In this document: positions 8,887 through 17,078 of the stretch, piece after piece
Numbering within the stretch: position 1 is the stretch's first letter
Layout of the letters: each line of letters opens with the position of its first letter
DNA from: a virus
Direction: 5' to 3' (one strand)
Virus record (IMG/VR): IMGVR_UViG_3300044716_000883
Coordinates: 1-64,000 of that record
Length of the DNA stretch: 64,000 nucleotides
Notes under the pieces: model-generated
Seen by the model: the letters and a program-made list of their open reading frames with translations, nothing else
Told to the model about the DNA's origin: nothing
Database searches by the model: none
Position numbers and translations under genes: made by a program

Positions 8887-9225
8887 ATGAATTTATTAAA
8901 AGGTTTTATATTTGGTTTATTAGCCCAAATCGTTACATTTCTCCAACTACAAGGACAAATCAAATATGAATGGTTTAAAAATAACCCACTAATAGTAGCA
9001 TTTATGGGTGTACCAATATCACTACTATTTATGTACTCAGTACGTAATTTTGTAGCTGCTTATGATGGTCAAATATGGCCATCACGTTTGATCGGATTTG
9101 GTATTGGGGTAGTAGTATTTACAGTTATGTCTCATTATATGTTTAATGAACCTTTAACTCCTAAAACACTTACTTGTTTGAGCCTAGGAGTTGTCATAAT
9201 TTTAATTCAAATATTTTGGAAATAA
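8887..9225 (+). CDS. Polytopic inner-membrane protein
   Basis: A 112-aa protein with four predicted transmembrane helices (about 3-18, 34-52, 64-83, 93-110). The FNEPLTPKT loop followed by a final hydrophobic helix resembles half-size drug/metabolite transporters (SMR/EamA-like), but length and motifs are not decisive. It sits between polymerase and sliding clamp and ends one base before the clamp start codon, so it is probably co-expressed with replication genes. Function unknown. Confidence 0.6.
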   Translation: MNLLKGFIFGLLAQIVTFLQLQGQIKYEWFKNNPLIVAFMGVPISLLFMYSVRNFVAAYDGQIWPSRLIGFGIGVVVFTVMSHYMFNEPLTPKTLTCLSLGVVIILIQIFWK

Positions 9226-9226
9226 T

Positions 9227-9958
9227 ATGGAAAAACAGTTACTAACATCAGTCATCGAAAAATATTACTTAGGTGGTATTCACGATAAGGTAAAATGGAC
9301 AATTAAAGATAAGAAAGTACAAGTACTATTCACATCACAAACAAAGGATCTAGCAGGTTCAATTGAAGCACCTGACTTTGATATTGATGATTGTACTTTA
9401 GGTATCTATGACACAAATAAATTACTTAAATTAGTAAACATCACTAATCAATTCATTCAATTAAACGTTGAAACTAAAAACGGCACATCAACTAAATTAT
9501 CAATTGCTGATAATGAATATGATTTAGTTTACAATTTAGCTGATTTAAGGATGATGCCTACCGAAACAATGGTATTAGATGAAACACAAATTTCATTTGA
9601 TTACTCATTTGAAATTGATAGTGACTTTATAGAGCGCTATGGTAAGGCTAAAAAAGCATTAGGTAGTGATGAAGTAAAAGTACAAGCATTAATTAATAGT
9701 AGTGGTGATAAAGGTATTTACTTTACAATTGGTGGTAAAACATCACACGATAATAAAGTAGCATTTCAAACTAGTACATCTACATTTGAAATCCCATCAC
9801 CCGAATTTCTATATAATGCAGATTATCTATTAGAGATATTTGCTAATAATAAGGGAGCAGAAGGTGTAGGTTATTTTGATGAGAATGGTATTTTGAAACT
9901 AGAATTTACCGACGAAAAATCTATCAAAGCCTTATATTATCTCCCACCGAAGAACTAA
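9227..9958 (+). CDS. Sliding clamp (gp45-like DNA polymerase processivity factor)
   Basis: A 243-aa protein, close to the 228 aa of T4 gp45. The segment LGIYDTNKLLKLVNIT (about 64-79) followed by alternating strands is characteristic of T4-type clamps, as is the second-domain start TMVLDETQISFDYSFEID. It forms a ring on DNA that tethers the polymerase and, in T4, also activates late transcription together with the gp55 sigma factor; a gp55-like gene begins at 63562. It is grouped with polymerase and clamp-loader genes. Confidence 0.85.
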   Translation: MEKQLLTSVIEKYYLGGIHDKVKWTIKDKKVQVLFTSQTKDLAGSIEAPDFDIDDCTLGIYDTNKLLKLVNITNQFIQLNVETKNGTSTKLSIADNEYDLVYNLADLRMMPTETMVLDETQISFDYSFEIDSDFIERYGKAKKALGSDEVKVQALINSSGDKGIYFTIGGKTSHDNKVAFQTSTSTFEIPSPEFLYNADYLLEIFANNKGAEGVGYFDENGILKLEFTDEKSIKALYYLPPKN

Positions 9959-10047
9959 TCCGTATATATTTATTAACGAGATACGACAGGTCTCAGTTAT
10001 GTATTATTATTAAACCGCTCACCTTAGGGGAGCACAAATGTAAAAAA
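9959..10047 (+). promoter_or_regulatory. Leader of the hsp20 gene with promoter-like box and hairpin
   Basis: TATATTTA at 9965-9972 is a promoter-like box. Downstream is an imperfect hairpin (GCTC at 10017-10020 with GAGC at 10030-10033, inner CC/GG pairs, one A-G mismatch) just before an A-rich stretch and the start codon. A small ATG-TAA minimal frame lies directly ahead of the real start. The hairpin could modulate translation, which I cannot test. Confidence 0.4.
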
Positions 10048-10503
10048 ATGACACAAATACCTCGTGGATTTGAACATTGGGCATTAGACCCATTTGACAT
10101 CGTTTGGAAGAACTTCTTCGATTCAAACGCACAATTTAACACACTAGAAAACAAAATCAACTACCCAGTTGACATTTATGAAGTAGGAAACGATTTACGT
10201 TTCGAATTAGCAGTAGTAGGTCTCGATCAAGAAGACTTAGATATCCTAGTAGAAGGAGATACACTTAGAATTACACACGACAGAAAGAAAACAGATGACA
10301 CTCGCCCTTATATTCAAAGGGGTATTGCTAGACGCTCATTTGATTTAGCTTGGAAAGTAGCAAGCAAGTTTGACTTAAGTCAACTAACAGCTACAATGGA
10401 TAAGGGATTGTTAATCATTGATATCCCAATTTCGGAAGAAAAAGCACCTAAGAAAATAACAATCAATACTCCGCTTGAATTAAAAACAAGCAAGAAAAAA
10501 TAA
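10048..10503 (+). CDS. Small heat shock protein, Hsp20/alpha-crystallin family
   Basis: A 151-aa holdase chaperone. The alpha-crystallin domain spans about residues 45-140 (DIYEVGNDLRFELAVVGL, then DLDILVEGDTLRI and KGLLIIDIPI), and the C-terminal ITI motif (KKITINTP) matches the IXI anchor used in oligomer assembly. Hsp20 genes are a recurring feature of T4-like phages, where they probably protect folding of virion proteins. It is followed by groES and groEL, forming a chaperone block inside the replication region. Confidence 0.92.
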   Translation: MTQIPRGFEHWALDPFDIVWKNFFDSNAQFNTLENKINYPVDIYEVGNDLRFELAVVGLDQEDLDILVEGDTLRITHDRKKTDDTRPYIQRGIARRSFDLAWKVASKFDLSQLTATMDKGLLIIDIPISEEKAPKKITINTPLELKTSKKK

Positions 10504-10505
10504 GT

Positions 10506-10536
10506 TTTGAAACTAAGAAGATCTGTCGTATCTTTA
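10506..10536 (+). promoter_or_regulatory. Bacteroidota-type promoter for groES-groEL
   Basis: TTTG at 10506-10509, a 19-nt spacer, and TATCTTTA at 10529-10536: an almost exact match to the Bacteroidota housekeeping consensus. It gives the chaperonin pair its own start, with the groES ATG 16 nt downstream. Confidence 0.65.
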
Positions 10537-10552
10537 TAAAACAATTTATAAT

Positions 10553-10846
10553 ATGAAAATAAAACCATTACACAATCACGTTGTGATTAAACAACAAGAC
10601 GAAACTGAAACAATGTACGGTAACATTGTAGTACCTGATTTAGGAAAAGAAAAACCACTTATGGGTGAAGTAGTAGCAGTAGGACCTGGTGTCTATTCTG
10701 TTACTGGAGAAGCATTTTTGGAAACCAAAATTCAAGTGGGTGAACTAGTAGTATTTCCTGCATTTGGAGGTACCAAAATGACTATTGAAGGTGAAGAATT
10801 CGTTGTTATGAAGGAACAAGATTTATTAGCAATTTTAGAAAAATAA
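10553..10846 (+). CDS. groES: Co-chaperonin GroES
   Basis: A 97-aa protein of normal GroES length. It has the N-terminal strand IKPLHNHVVIKQ, a mobile-loop region (about residues 16-32, TETMYGNIVVPD) carrying the hydrophobic IVV used to bind GroEL, the dome turn VGPGVY, and the C-terminal FVVMKEQDLLAIL. T4 itself encodes only a GroES substitute, gp31. Here the phage has a sequence-conventional GroES directly upstream of its own GroEL, with 3 nt between the genes. Confidence 0.95.
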   Translation: MKIKPLHNHVVIKQQDETETMYGNIVVPDLGKEKPLMGEVVAVGPGVYSVTGEAFLETKIQVGELVVFPAFGGTKMTIEGEEFVVMKEQDLLAILEK

Positions 10847-10849
10847 ACT

Positions 10850-12475
10850 ATGAGTAAAATAATAAGTTTCGATCGTGAAGCAAAAGAAAAGCTTCAAAAA
10901 GGTATCGATAAAGTAAACAAAGCAGTATCCGTTACAATGGGTCCTTTTGGACGTAACGTGTTAATTGAAAAAGAACATGGTCAAGTAGTATCTACTAAAG
11001 ACGGTGTTACTGTAGCTAAAACAATCACATTGGAAGATCCAATTGAGAATATGGCTGCAACAGTAATTAAGCAAGCAGCATCAAAAACAGTAGATGCAGC
11101 AGGTGATGGTACTACAACATCAACAGTATTAGCTCATTCAATTGCAACTCAAGCATTAGAAGCAACATCGTATGCTTCAACAAATGCTACTCAAGTAAAA
11201 CGTGGTATTGAAGCTGCTGTTAAAGAAGTAGTTGCTGAATTAAAAACAATGTCAGTAGACATTACTAATGAAGAACAAATCAAGCAAATTGCTACATTAT
11301 CAGCAAATGGTGATACTGAGATTGGTGAATTAGTAGCTACTGCTATTGATAAAGTAGGTAGAGACGGAGTAGTAACTGTAGAAGAATCTCGTTCAGGTGA
11401 AACATCACTTGAAGTAGTAGAAGGCTTACAGTTTGATAGAGGTTATAAGTCACCTTACATGGTAACAGATAACAACTCAATGCAAGCAGTATTAACTGAT
11501 GCTTTAGTATTGTTATTTGATGGTAAAATTAGCGCTGTAAAGGATTTATTACCCATTCTAGAGCGTGTATCATCAGAAAACAAATCATTATTAGTTGTAG
11601 CTGAAGATATTGATGGTGAAGCGTTATCTACTCTTATTGTAAATAAAATGAGAGGTATCTTAAAGGTAGTAGCTGTTAAAGCACCTGACTTCGGTGAACG
11701 TAGAACATTAATCTTAGAAGATATCGCTGCTGTAACAGGTGGTACTTTAATTTCACCTACTAAAGGTATGAAATTAGATCGTTTCAATATGGAATGGTTC
11801 GGTAACGCTAGGACTGTTACTGTAGGTAAAGAAACAACTACAATTGTTGATGGTAAAGGTGATACAGCCAAAATTAATGAACGCATTTCAGAATTAAAAG
11901 CTCAAATCGAAGGATCTAATTCACCATACGAAATTGAACGTTTACAAGATCGTTTAGCTAAAATGATTGGTGGTGTAGCTATTATCAATGTAGGTGGTGG
12001 TACTGAAATCGAGATGAAAGAAAAGAAAGATCGTATTGATGATGCTTTACAAGCAACTAAAGCCGCATTAGAAGAAGGTATCTTACCTGGTGCTGGTGTA
12101 GCATTACTAAACGCTAGAAACTCAATCAGCAATAGAGACAATAATGATTTCGGTAAAGGTGGTCAAATAGTATTTAAAGCATGTGCTAAACCATTACAAC
12201 AAATCTTAAGTAATGCTGGTGAAGATTATCATCAATGGGCATCTCATTTAGATAAAGCTGTAAATAACAAGGTTGTACCTAATATTGGTGAAGAAAGATT
12301 AGTAGACGCATTTGAAGCAGGTATTATCGACCCAACTAAAGTAGTACGTTGCGCACTTGAAAATGCCGCTGCTGCTGCCGTTACCTTACTAATGACTGAA
12401 TGTGTTATCAATGATAAACCTGAAGATAAGAAAAAATCAGGTGGTGATTTTGATATGGCAGGATTAGGAATGTAA
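10850..12475 (+). CDS. groEL: Chaperonin GroEL (full length)
   Basis: A complete 541-aa chaperonin. ATP-site residues are conserved: TKDGVTV (D51), GDGTTT (86-90) and IDDALQAT carrying the ATPase aspartate equivalent to E. coli D398. Apical-domain and hinge segments ([24 protein letters not shown]) are also intact. The C-terminus is [11 protein letters not shown], lacking the usual GGM repeats that line the chamber. Full GroEL genes are uncommon in phages. With GroES it should form a folding machine tuned to phage proteins or replace a host chaperonin. Confidence 0.97.
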   Translation: MSKIISFDREAKEKLQKGIDKVNKAVSVTMGPFGRNVLIEKEHGQVVSTKDGVTVAKTITLEDPIENMAATVIKQAASKTVDAAGDGTTTSTVLAHSIATQALEATSYASTNATQVKRGIEAAVKEVVAELKTMSVDITNEEQIKQIATLSANGDTEIGELVATAIDKVGRDGVVTVEESRSGETSLEVVEGLQFDRGYKSPYMVTDNNSMQAVLTDALVLLFDGKISAVKDLLPILERVSSENKSLLVVAEDIDGEALSTLIVNKMRGILKVVAVKAPDFGERRTLILEDIAAVTGGTLISPTKGMKLDRFNMEWFGNARTVTVGKETTTIVDGKGDTAKINERISELKAQIEGSNSPYEIERLQDRLAKMIGGVAIINVGGGTEIEMKEKKDRIDDALQATKAALEEGILPGAGVALLNARNSISNRDNNDFGKGGQIVFKACAKPLQQILSNAGEDYHQWASHLDKAVNNKVVPNIGEERLVDAFEAGIIDPTKVVRCALENAAAAAVTLLMTECVINDKPEDKKKSGGDFDMAGLGM

Positions 12476-12493
12476 TTTGATTAAAAATAAGTT

Positions 12494-13417
12494 ATGAACA
12501 AACAACATACTCTCTGGATTGAGAAATATAGATCAGAAACATTAGAACAATACATCGGCAATGATGCGGTTAAAGCCCGCATCGCCGATTGTATTGCTAA
12601 TAACGATATACCCCATTTCATCTTCGCTGGTAGCGCAGGGACAGGTAAGACTACCCTCGCGAAGTTAATTGTTAAGAACATCAAATGTGATTATCTTTAC
12701 ATTAACGCCAGTGACGAAAATGGAATTGACATCATTAGAGACAAAGTAAAAACATTTGCCTCTACGTCATCCTTCCAACCACTCAAGGTAGTCATATTGG
12801 ACGAGGCTGATTTCTTAACTCAACCCGCCCAAGCCGCACTTCGTAATTTGATTGAAGAGTATTCAATGGTAACTCGATTTGTACTTACTTGTAATTACAT
12901 TGAGCGTCTAATTGAGCCTCTTCAGTCTCGTTGCGAAATTCATATTTTAAAACCACCAACTAAATCTGCTGTTGCAAAACACATTTGCACTAACATTTTA
13001 GATGTTGAAGGTGTAACATATGATATCCAAGATGTAGCTAAGGTAATTAATGAACTATATCCTGACGTTCGCTCTATTATTAAAGTATTACAATCAAATG
13101 TTAAAGATAGTAAATTAACTATCACTACATTGGATGATAACTGGTGTAAACAATTAGTTCAAATACTAAATAAACGCGAGAAAAACGCTTGGTATCAAGT
13201 TAGACAACTAGTAGCTGACGCGCAAGTAGATGATTTTCAAACCGCTTATCGCTATATGTTTGACCACCTAGCTGACTTCAGTTACGGACACGATGCTGAA
13301 TTATCAGTTATATTAGATGATTTTATCTGGAGAGCAGGTGTAGTGCCAGATAAGGAAATTAACTTTGCAGCTGCAATAGCTAAAATATTAGACACAAATA
13401 AAAAACAAGTATTATAA
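12494..13417 (+). CDS. Clamp loader large subunit (gp44-like AAA+ ATPase)
   Basis: A 307-aa RFC-type ATPase. Walker A is GSAGTGKTT (46-54), Walker B is VVILDEAD (99-106), sensor 1 is LTCN (132-135) and the SRC arginine-finger motif is QSRCE (144-148). It opens and loads the gp45-like clamp at primer ends. T4 gp44 is 319 aa, so length fits. The small subunit is encoded at 13888, separated by two short genes rather than being adjacent as in T4. Confidence 0.95.
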   Translation: MNKQHTLWIEKYRSETLEQYIGNDAVKARIADCIANNDIPHFIFAGSAGTGKTTLAKLIVKNIKCDYLYINASDENGIDIIRDKVKTFASTSSFQPLKVVILDEADFLTQPAQAALRNLIEEYSMVTRFVLTCNYIERLIEPLQSRCEIHILKPPTKSAVAKHICTNILDVEGVTYDIQDVAKVINELYPDVRSIIKVLQSNVKDSKLTITTLDDNWCKQLVQILNKREKNAWYQVRQLVADAQVDDFQTAYRYMFDHLADFSYGHDAELSVILDDFIWRAGVVPDKEINFAAAIAKILDTNKKQVL

Positions 13418-13662
13418 TGGATCAACAACAAATGAATCTAAACATCACTTTAGACAAAACAACACCAGTAGTATGTGATGAATGTGGTAGTGAGACATTC
13501 CATGAAGTAGTATTACTTCGTAAAGCATCTCGCTTCGTAACAGGAACAGCACAAGACGCTCTTATTCCTATCCCAGCATTTGCCTGTGTTAAATGTGGAC
13601 ACGTAAATGAAGATTTATTACCACCACAACTAAGGAAAAATGAAGATACTGAATCTATTTAA
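13417..13662 (+). CDS. Small zinc-ribbon protein between clamp-loader genes
   Basis: Eighty-one residues with two CxxC pairs, CDEC (20-23) and CVKC (57-60), spaced for a zinc ribbon. The start codon overlaps the last base of the gp44-like gene, so expression is coupled to it. The position suggests a replication-associated accessory protein. No closer family can be named. Confidence 0.65.
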   Translation: MDQQQMNLNITLDKTTPVVCDECGSETFHEVVLLRKASRFVTGTAQDALIPIPAFACVKCGHVNEDLLPPQLRKNEDTESI

Positions 13663-13888
13663 TAAACGTAAACGTGAAATAGAACGTTTAAATGTTGTTA
13701 TAGATAGGCTAATAGAAAGAAACGAACAACTTGAAAAATCAGTTCGCGTTATGAAAGCTGAAAGAGATCTATCAGAACGAGCATTAACAACAGCTAATAA
13801 AAACATACTTGATTTAACAAATGAAGTAGGTTATCTTAAAATGCAGGTTGATAATTCCAAAGACAAAAACGATTCAAGATACTATTAA
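13640..13888 (+). CDS. Coiled-coil protein
   Basis: An 82-aa, highly charged protein. After a basic N-terminus (MKILNLFNKRKREIERL) it shows a heptad pattern to about residue 70 (DRLIERNEQLEKSVRVMKAERDL, then NKNILDLTNEVGYLKMQV), as expected for a coiled coil. It overlaps both neighbours by short stretches, so it is part of the clamp-loader operon. Function unknown. Confidence 0.6.
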   Translation: MKILNLFNKRKREIERLNVVIDRLIERNEQLEKSVRVMKAERDLSERALTTANKNILDLTNEVGYLKMQVDNSKDKNDSRYY

Positions 13889-14259
13889 TGAATATATTCG
13901 ACCATATTAAGAATATCACAACCAATAAGGGACCATACTTAGGTGACGAAGGTTGGAATAACTGGATGATTAATCGTTATCTCAGTATGGACCCTGATTA
14001 CTGTGAGGTAGTTAATATTGTGCAAAAGAATACTTGGCAGATGAAAGGTGAGTACCTATACAACCTGTATAAGGACCTTATACCTCAACAATACAAGTAT
14101 CTAAAATATATTAAGGCTAAAAACAAGAAAGAATATAAAGTCGAACAAGTAGAAGCAGTAGCTATTTATTTTGAAGTTAGTAAGAAGGAAGCTAAGGAAT
14201 ATATTAGCATGTTACCTAAATCAGAAGTAGAAAATATAACAGCACAAATCAATGGATAA
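13888..14259 (+). CDS. Clamp loader small subunit (gp62-like)
   Basis: A 123-aa protein whose N-terminal segment WNNWMINRYLSMDPDYCEV is the recognisable signature of T4-type gp62 proteins. It is shorter than T4 gp62 (187 aa), which is common in distant T4-like phages. It should join the gp44-like ATPase to form the clamp loader. Supporting context: the start overlaps the previous stop, and the gene lies in the replication block. Confidence 0.8.
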   Translation: MNIFDHIKNITTNKGPYLGDEGWNNWMINRYLSMDPDYCEVVNIVQKNTWQMKGEYLYNLYKDLIPQQYKYLKYIKAKNKKEYKVEQVEAVAIYFEVSKKEAKEYISMLPKSEVENITAQING

Positions 14260-14464
14260 TAAATTAGATTCAGTAGTTACTGCAATTATAGAGCAATTCA
14301 CATCCCGAGCTAAAATGGGAAAGGCAAAGTACGGTGTTGACCTTGATCGTACTGATTTAACATTATTAGAATGGATTGAGCATGCTAAACAAGAACACAT
14401 GGATGCTATCCTATATTTAGAAAAAATTAAACAAGAAGTAAGTGGCCAAGGCAAAATCTACTGA
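14252..14464 (+). CDS. Small conserved helical phage protein, possibly MazG-like
   Basis: A 70-aa helical protein with RAKMGKAKYGVDLDRTDLTLLEW followed by EHMDAILYLEKI. The arrangement, an acidic patch on paired helices, is like small proteins in many phages annotated as MazG-like or of unknown function. It overlaps gp62 by 8 nt and the next gene by 23 nt. A nucleotide pyrophosphohydrolase role is possible but not shown. Confidence 0.6.
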   Translation: MDNKLDSVVTAIIEQFTSRAKMGKAKYGVDLDRTDLTLLEWIEHAKQEHMDAILYLEKIKQEVSGQGKIY

Positions 14465-15386
14465 GATAGAGCTCAAGATAAAGAATTATCAAGCACCAGA
14501 GATTAACCCTGCGTTTCATAAAACTGTATCCTATTCTCAATATTCAATGTGGGACAAATGTCCTTACCAATGGTATCTCACTTATGTAGAGAACAAGCAG
14601 CCATACCAAGCTAGTATTCATACTGTGTTTGGAACAGCATTTCATGAAACATTACAAGACTATATTACAGTAATGTATGAACAAAGTGGAGCTGCTGCTG
14701 ATAGAATGGATCTGATCACATTATTTCAAGACAAGTTTAGAGAAATATACGCTAAAGAATATAAAAAAGCAGGAGCACACTTCAGCAATGCTGGTGAAAT
14801 GAGTGAATTCTTTGATGATAGCGTAGCAATATTAAATTTCATAAAGAAAAACCGTAATAAACTATTTACCATACGTAAAATGCGCTTATTAGGTATAGAG
14901 ATACCTCTATTACTAAAAGTAGCAAATAACGTTTATTTAAAAGGTTTCATTGACTTTGTTTTGTATGATGAAGATCTAGATAAAGTTTACATATATGATA
15001 TCAAAACATCAACACGAGGCTGGAGCGATAAAGAAAAGAAAGACGATAGTAAAATTGCTCAAATCTTACTATACAAGGAATACTTTTCAAAACAATTTGG
15101 ATTTGACGTTGAAAAAATTGATGTTGAATTCTTTATTGTTAAACGCAGAATCTGGGAGCAATCAGAATATCCAATCCCAAGAACACAAAGCTTCAAACCA
15201 GCAAGTGGAAAGAATAAACGGAAATTAGCAGTAGATAGCTTTCAATCATTTATAAAGGATTGCTTTGATGAAGGTGGTAAGCCTCAAATGAAGTCGTACC
15301 TTAAAAATATAGGTGAGAGTAGCTGCAAATGGTGTCCTTACAGAGACAAACCAGAACTTTGCGATAAAGTTGCGTCCTCTATATAA
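14442..15386 (+). CDS. PD-(D/E)XK nuclease of the Cas4/RecB type with probable Fe-S cluster
   Basis: A 314-aa protein with a GTG start inside the preceding gene. It has H67 in FGTAFHETL, then GFIDFVLYDE and YIYDIKTS (about 168-190), giving the D-x(n)-D-x-K nuclease core, followed by QILLYKEYF as the QxxxY helix. Four cysteines, C40 in WDKCPYQW and C295, C298, C307 near the end, match the [4Fe-4S] arrangement of Cas4 and AddB. Its place beside the clamp loader suggests processing of DNA ends during replication or recombination, not CRISPR; no array or cas genes are present. Confidence 0.85.
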   Translation: MAKAKSTEIELKIKNYQAPEINPAFHKTVSYSQYSMWDKCPYQWYLTYVENKQPYQASIHTVFGTAFHETLQDYITVMYEQSGAAADRMDLITLFQDKFREIYAKEYKKAGAHFSNAGEMSEFFDDSVAILNFIKKNRNKLFTIRKMRLLGIEIPLLLKVANNVYLKGFIDFVLYDEDLDKVYIYDIKTSTRGWSDKEKKDDSKIAQILLYKEYFSKQFGFDVEKIDVEFFIVKRRIWEQSEYPIPRTQSFKPASGKNKRKLAVDSFQSFIKDCFDEGGKPQMKSYLKNIGESSCKWCPYRDKPELCDKVASSI

Positions 15387-15399
15387 GCGTATATATTTA
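15369..15399 (+). promoter_or_regulatory. Bacteroidota-type promoter
   Basis: GTTG at 15369-15372, 19 nt, then TATATTTA at 15392-15399. It lies over the end of the nuclease gene and 17 nt before the ribbon-helix-helix gene. Confidence 0.45.
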
Positions 15400-15416
15400 T
15401 ATCAAAATATAATATT

Positions 15417-15611
15417 ATGGGAAACAAAATGCAATTAACAAGCGTGAAAGTTCCTGAAGATTTATTTGAGCAATTTAAGATTGCATGTGTAAAGTACAAA
15501 TTTAGCGTACAAAAATTAACAGAACGCTCAATGTACTTATACCTAACAAATGATGACTTCAGAAAAACAATTCACAATCAACTAGACACACAATTTACAG
15601 GAAGTATTTAA
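15417..15611 (+). CDS. Ribbon-helix-helix-like regulator
   Basis: A 64-aa protein with the order strand-helix-helix: LTSVKVPEDLFEQFKIACVK, then the FSVQKLTERSMYLYL helix. This fits the MetJ/Arc/CopG fold, in which VKV would be the DNA-contacting ribbon. It is the first gene after a promoter and precedes the glycosylation operon, so it could control that operon. The regulatory target is an inference. Confidence 0.6.
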   Translation: MGNKMQLTSVKVPEDLFEQFKIACVKYKFSVQKLTERSMYLYLTNDDFRKTIHNQLDTQFTGSI

Positions 15612-15619
15612 ATTAGTTT

Positions 15620-17077
15620 ATGAAAGAAGGTTATATTCCACAAGAAAAACGTAAGAAAATCTTATTGTTATGTGACGACATTCGAATGACAAGTGGTATT
15701 TCCACTATGGCTCGTGAAATCGTTATTGGTACAGCCCATCATTATAATTGGGTTAATATTGGAGGTGCAATTACACATCCTGATAAAGGTAAAAGATTTG
15801 ACTTAAATGACGATACCAATAAACAAGCTGGTATTAGCGATGCAAGTGTTTATCTTTACCCAATTGATGGTTATGGCTCTCCAGAGCTTATTAGACAAAT
15901 GATAGAACTTGAAAAGCCAGATGCTATTATGATGTTTACAGATCCACGCTATTGGATTTGGTTATTTCAGATGGAGCATGAAATTAGGAAACAAATGCCT
16001 ATTATTTATTTAAACATTTGGGATGATTTACCTTATCCAATGTATAATAAATCGTATTATGAATCATGTGATGGTTTATTAGCTATTAGTAAACAAACAG
16101 AAAACATTAATCTAACAGTATTAGGTGATGTAGCTAAAGAGAAAGTAATTAAATATGTTCCTCACGGAATTAATGAAAAATTCTTCTTCCCAATCAAAAC
16201 AGAACACCCAGAATACTTAACACTACAAGAATTTAAAAAACGTTTATATGGAGAAGAAACATACGATTTTACTCTATTATATAATGCGCGTAACATCCGT
16301 CGTAAATCTGTTCCTGATTTGATGTTAGCATGGAAGATATTCATCGACCAACTACCAGAAGATAAGGCTAAGAAGTGTGCTTTAGTAATGCATACTCAAA
16401 GAATAGATGATAATGGAACTGACTTACCAGCAGTAAAGGATATGATGTTTGGTAACTTACCTCAGTATAAAATCATATTTGATGAAAGTAAGTACCCAAC
16501 AAACTTAATGAATTTACTTTACAACTCAGTAGATGGATGTGCTTTAATTTCATCTAATGAAGGATGGGGATTATCATTAACTGAAGCAATGATGTGTGGT
16601 AAACCTATTATCGCTACCGTAACAGGTGGTATGCAAGACCAAATGAGATTTGAAGACGAAAATGGTGAGTGGATTAAATTTACTTCTGAATTTGGATCAA
16701 ACCATAGAGGTAAATATAGAAAACATGGTAAATGGGCCTACCCAGTATTCCCATCTAACTTATCAATTGTTGGATCAGTACCAACACCATATATCTTTGA
16801 TGATAGAGCAGAACCATTTGATATTGCTACTGCTATTGCAGAACTTTATGCTACTAAAATGTATGGTCCTGAAGAATATGAAGAACAATGCAAAGCAGCT
16901 TATGAGTGGGTTACTTCAGACGAATCAATGATGTCAGCTAAATTAATGTCTAAAAATATCATTGATGGTATTGATGAAACATTTGATAAATGGGAGCCAA
17001 GATATGCTTATGAGATCATCAATGTAAAACCACTTGAACAACCTAAACACTTTGTAAAACACGTTATCGCAAAATAA
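15620..17077 (+). CDS. Family 4-like glycosyltransferase (GT-B)
   Basis: A 485-aa GT-B enzyme. The N-terminal domain starts ILLLCDDIRMTSGIS and contains the inter-domain segment VPHGINEKFF (about 176-185). The C-terminal nucleotide-sugar domain carries SSNEGWGLSLTEAMMCGKPIIATVTGG (near 311-338), the E-x7-E-type motif of retaining GT4 enzymes. It is the first of a run of sugar genes reaching 28875 and is followed after 1 nt by another GT4-like gene. Donor and acceptor are unknown. Confidence 0.88.
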   Translation: MKEGYIPQEKRKKILLLCDDIRMTSGISTMAREIVIGTAHHYNWVNIGGAITHPDKGKRFDLNDDTNKQAGISDASVYLYPIDGYGSPELIRQMIELEKPDAIMMFTDPRYWIWLFQMEHEIRKQMPIIYLNIWDDLPYPMYNKSYYESCDGLLAISKQTENINLTVLGDVAKEKVIKYVPHGINEKFFFPIKTEHPEYLTLQEFKKRLYGEETYDFTLLYNARNIRRKSVPDLMLAWKIFIDQLPEDKAKKCALVMHTQRIDDNGTDLPAVKDMMFGNLPQYKIIFDESKYPTNLMNLLYNSVDGCALISSNEGWGLSLTEAMMCGKPIIATVTGGMQDQMRFEDENGEWIKFTSEFGSNHRGKYRKHGKWAYPVFPSNLSIVGSVPTPYIFDDRAEPFDIATAIAELYATKMYGPEEYEEQCKAAYEWVTSDESMMSAKLMSKNIIDGIDETFDKWEPRYAYEIINVKPLEQPKHFVKHVIAK

Positions 17078-17078
17078 T

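Noticed and set aside
14442-15386. Cas4 homolog suggesting a CRISPR system
   Set aside because: No CRISPR array, cas1, cas2 or effector; the nuclease sits in a replication operon, as in many phages.
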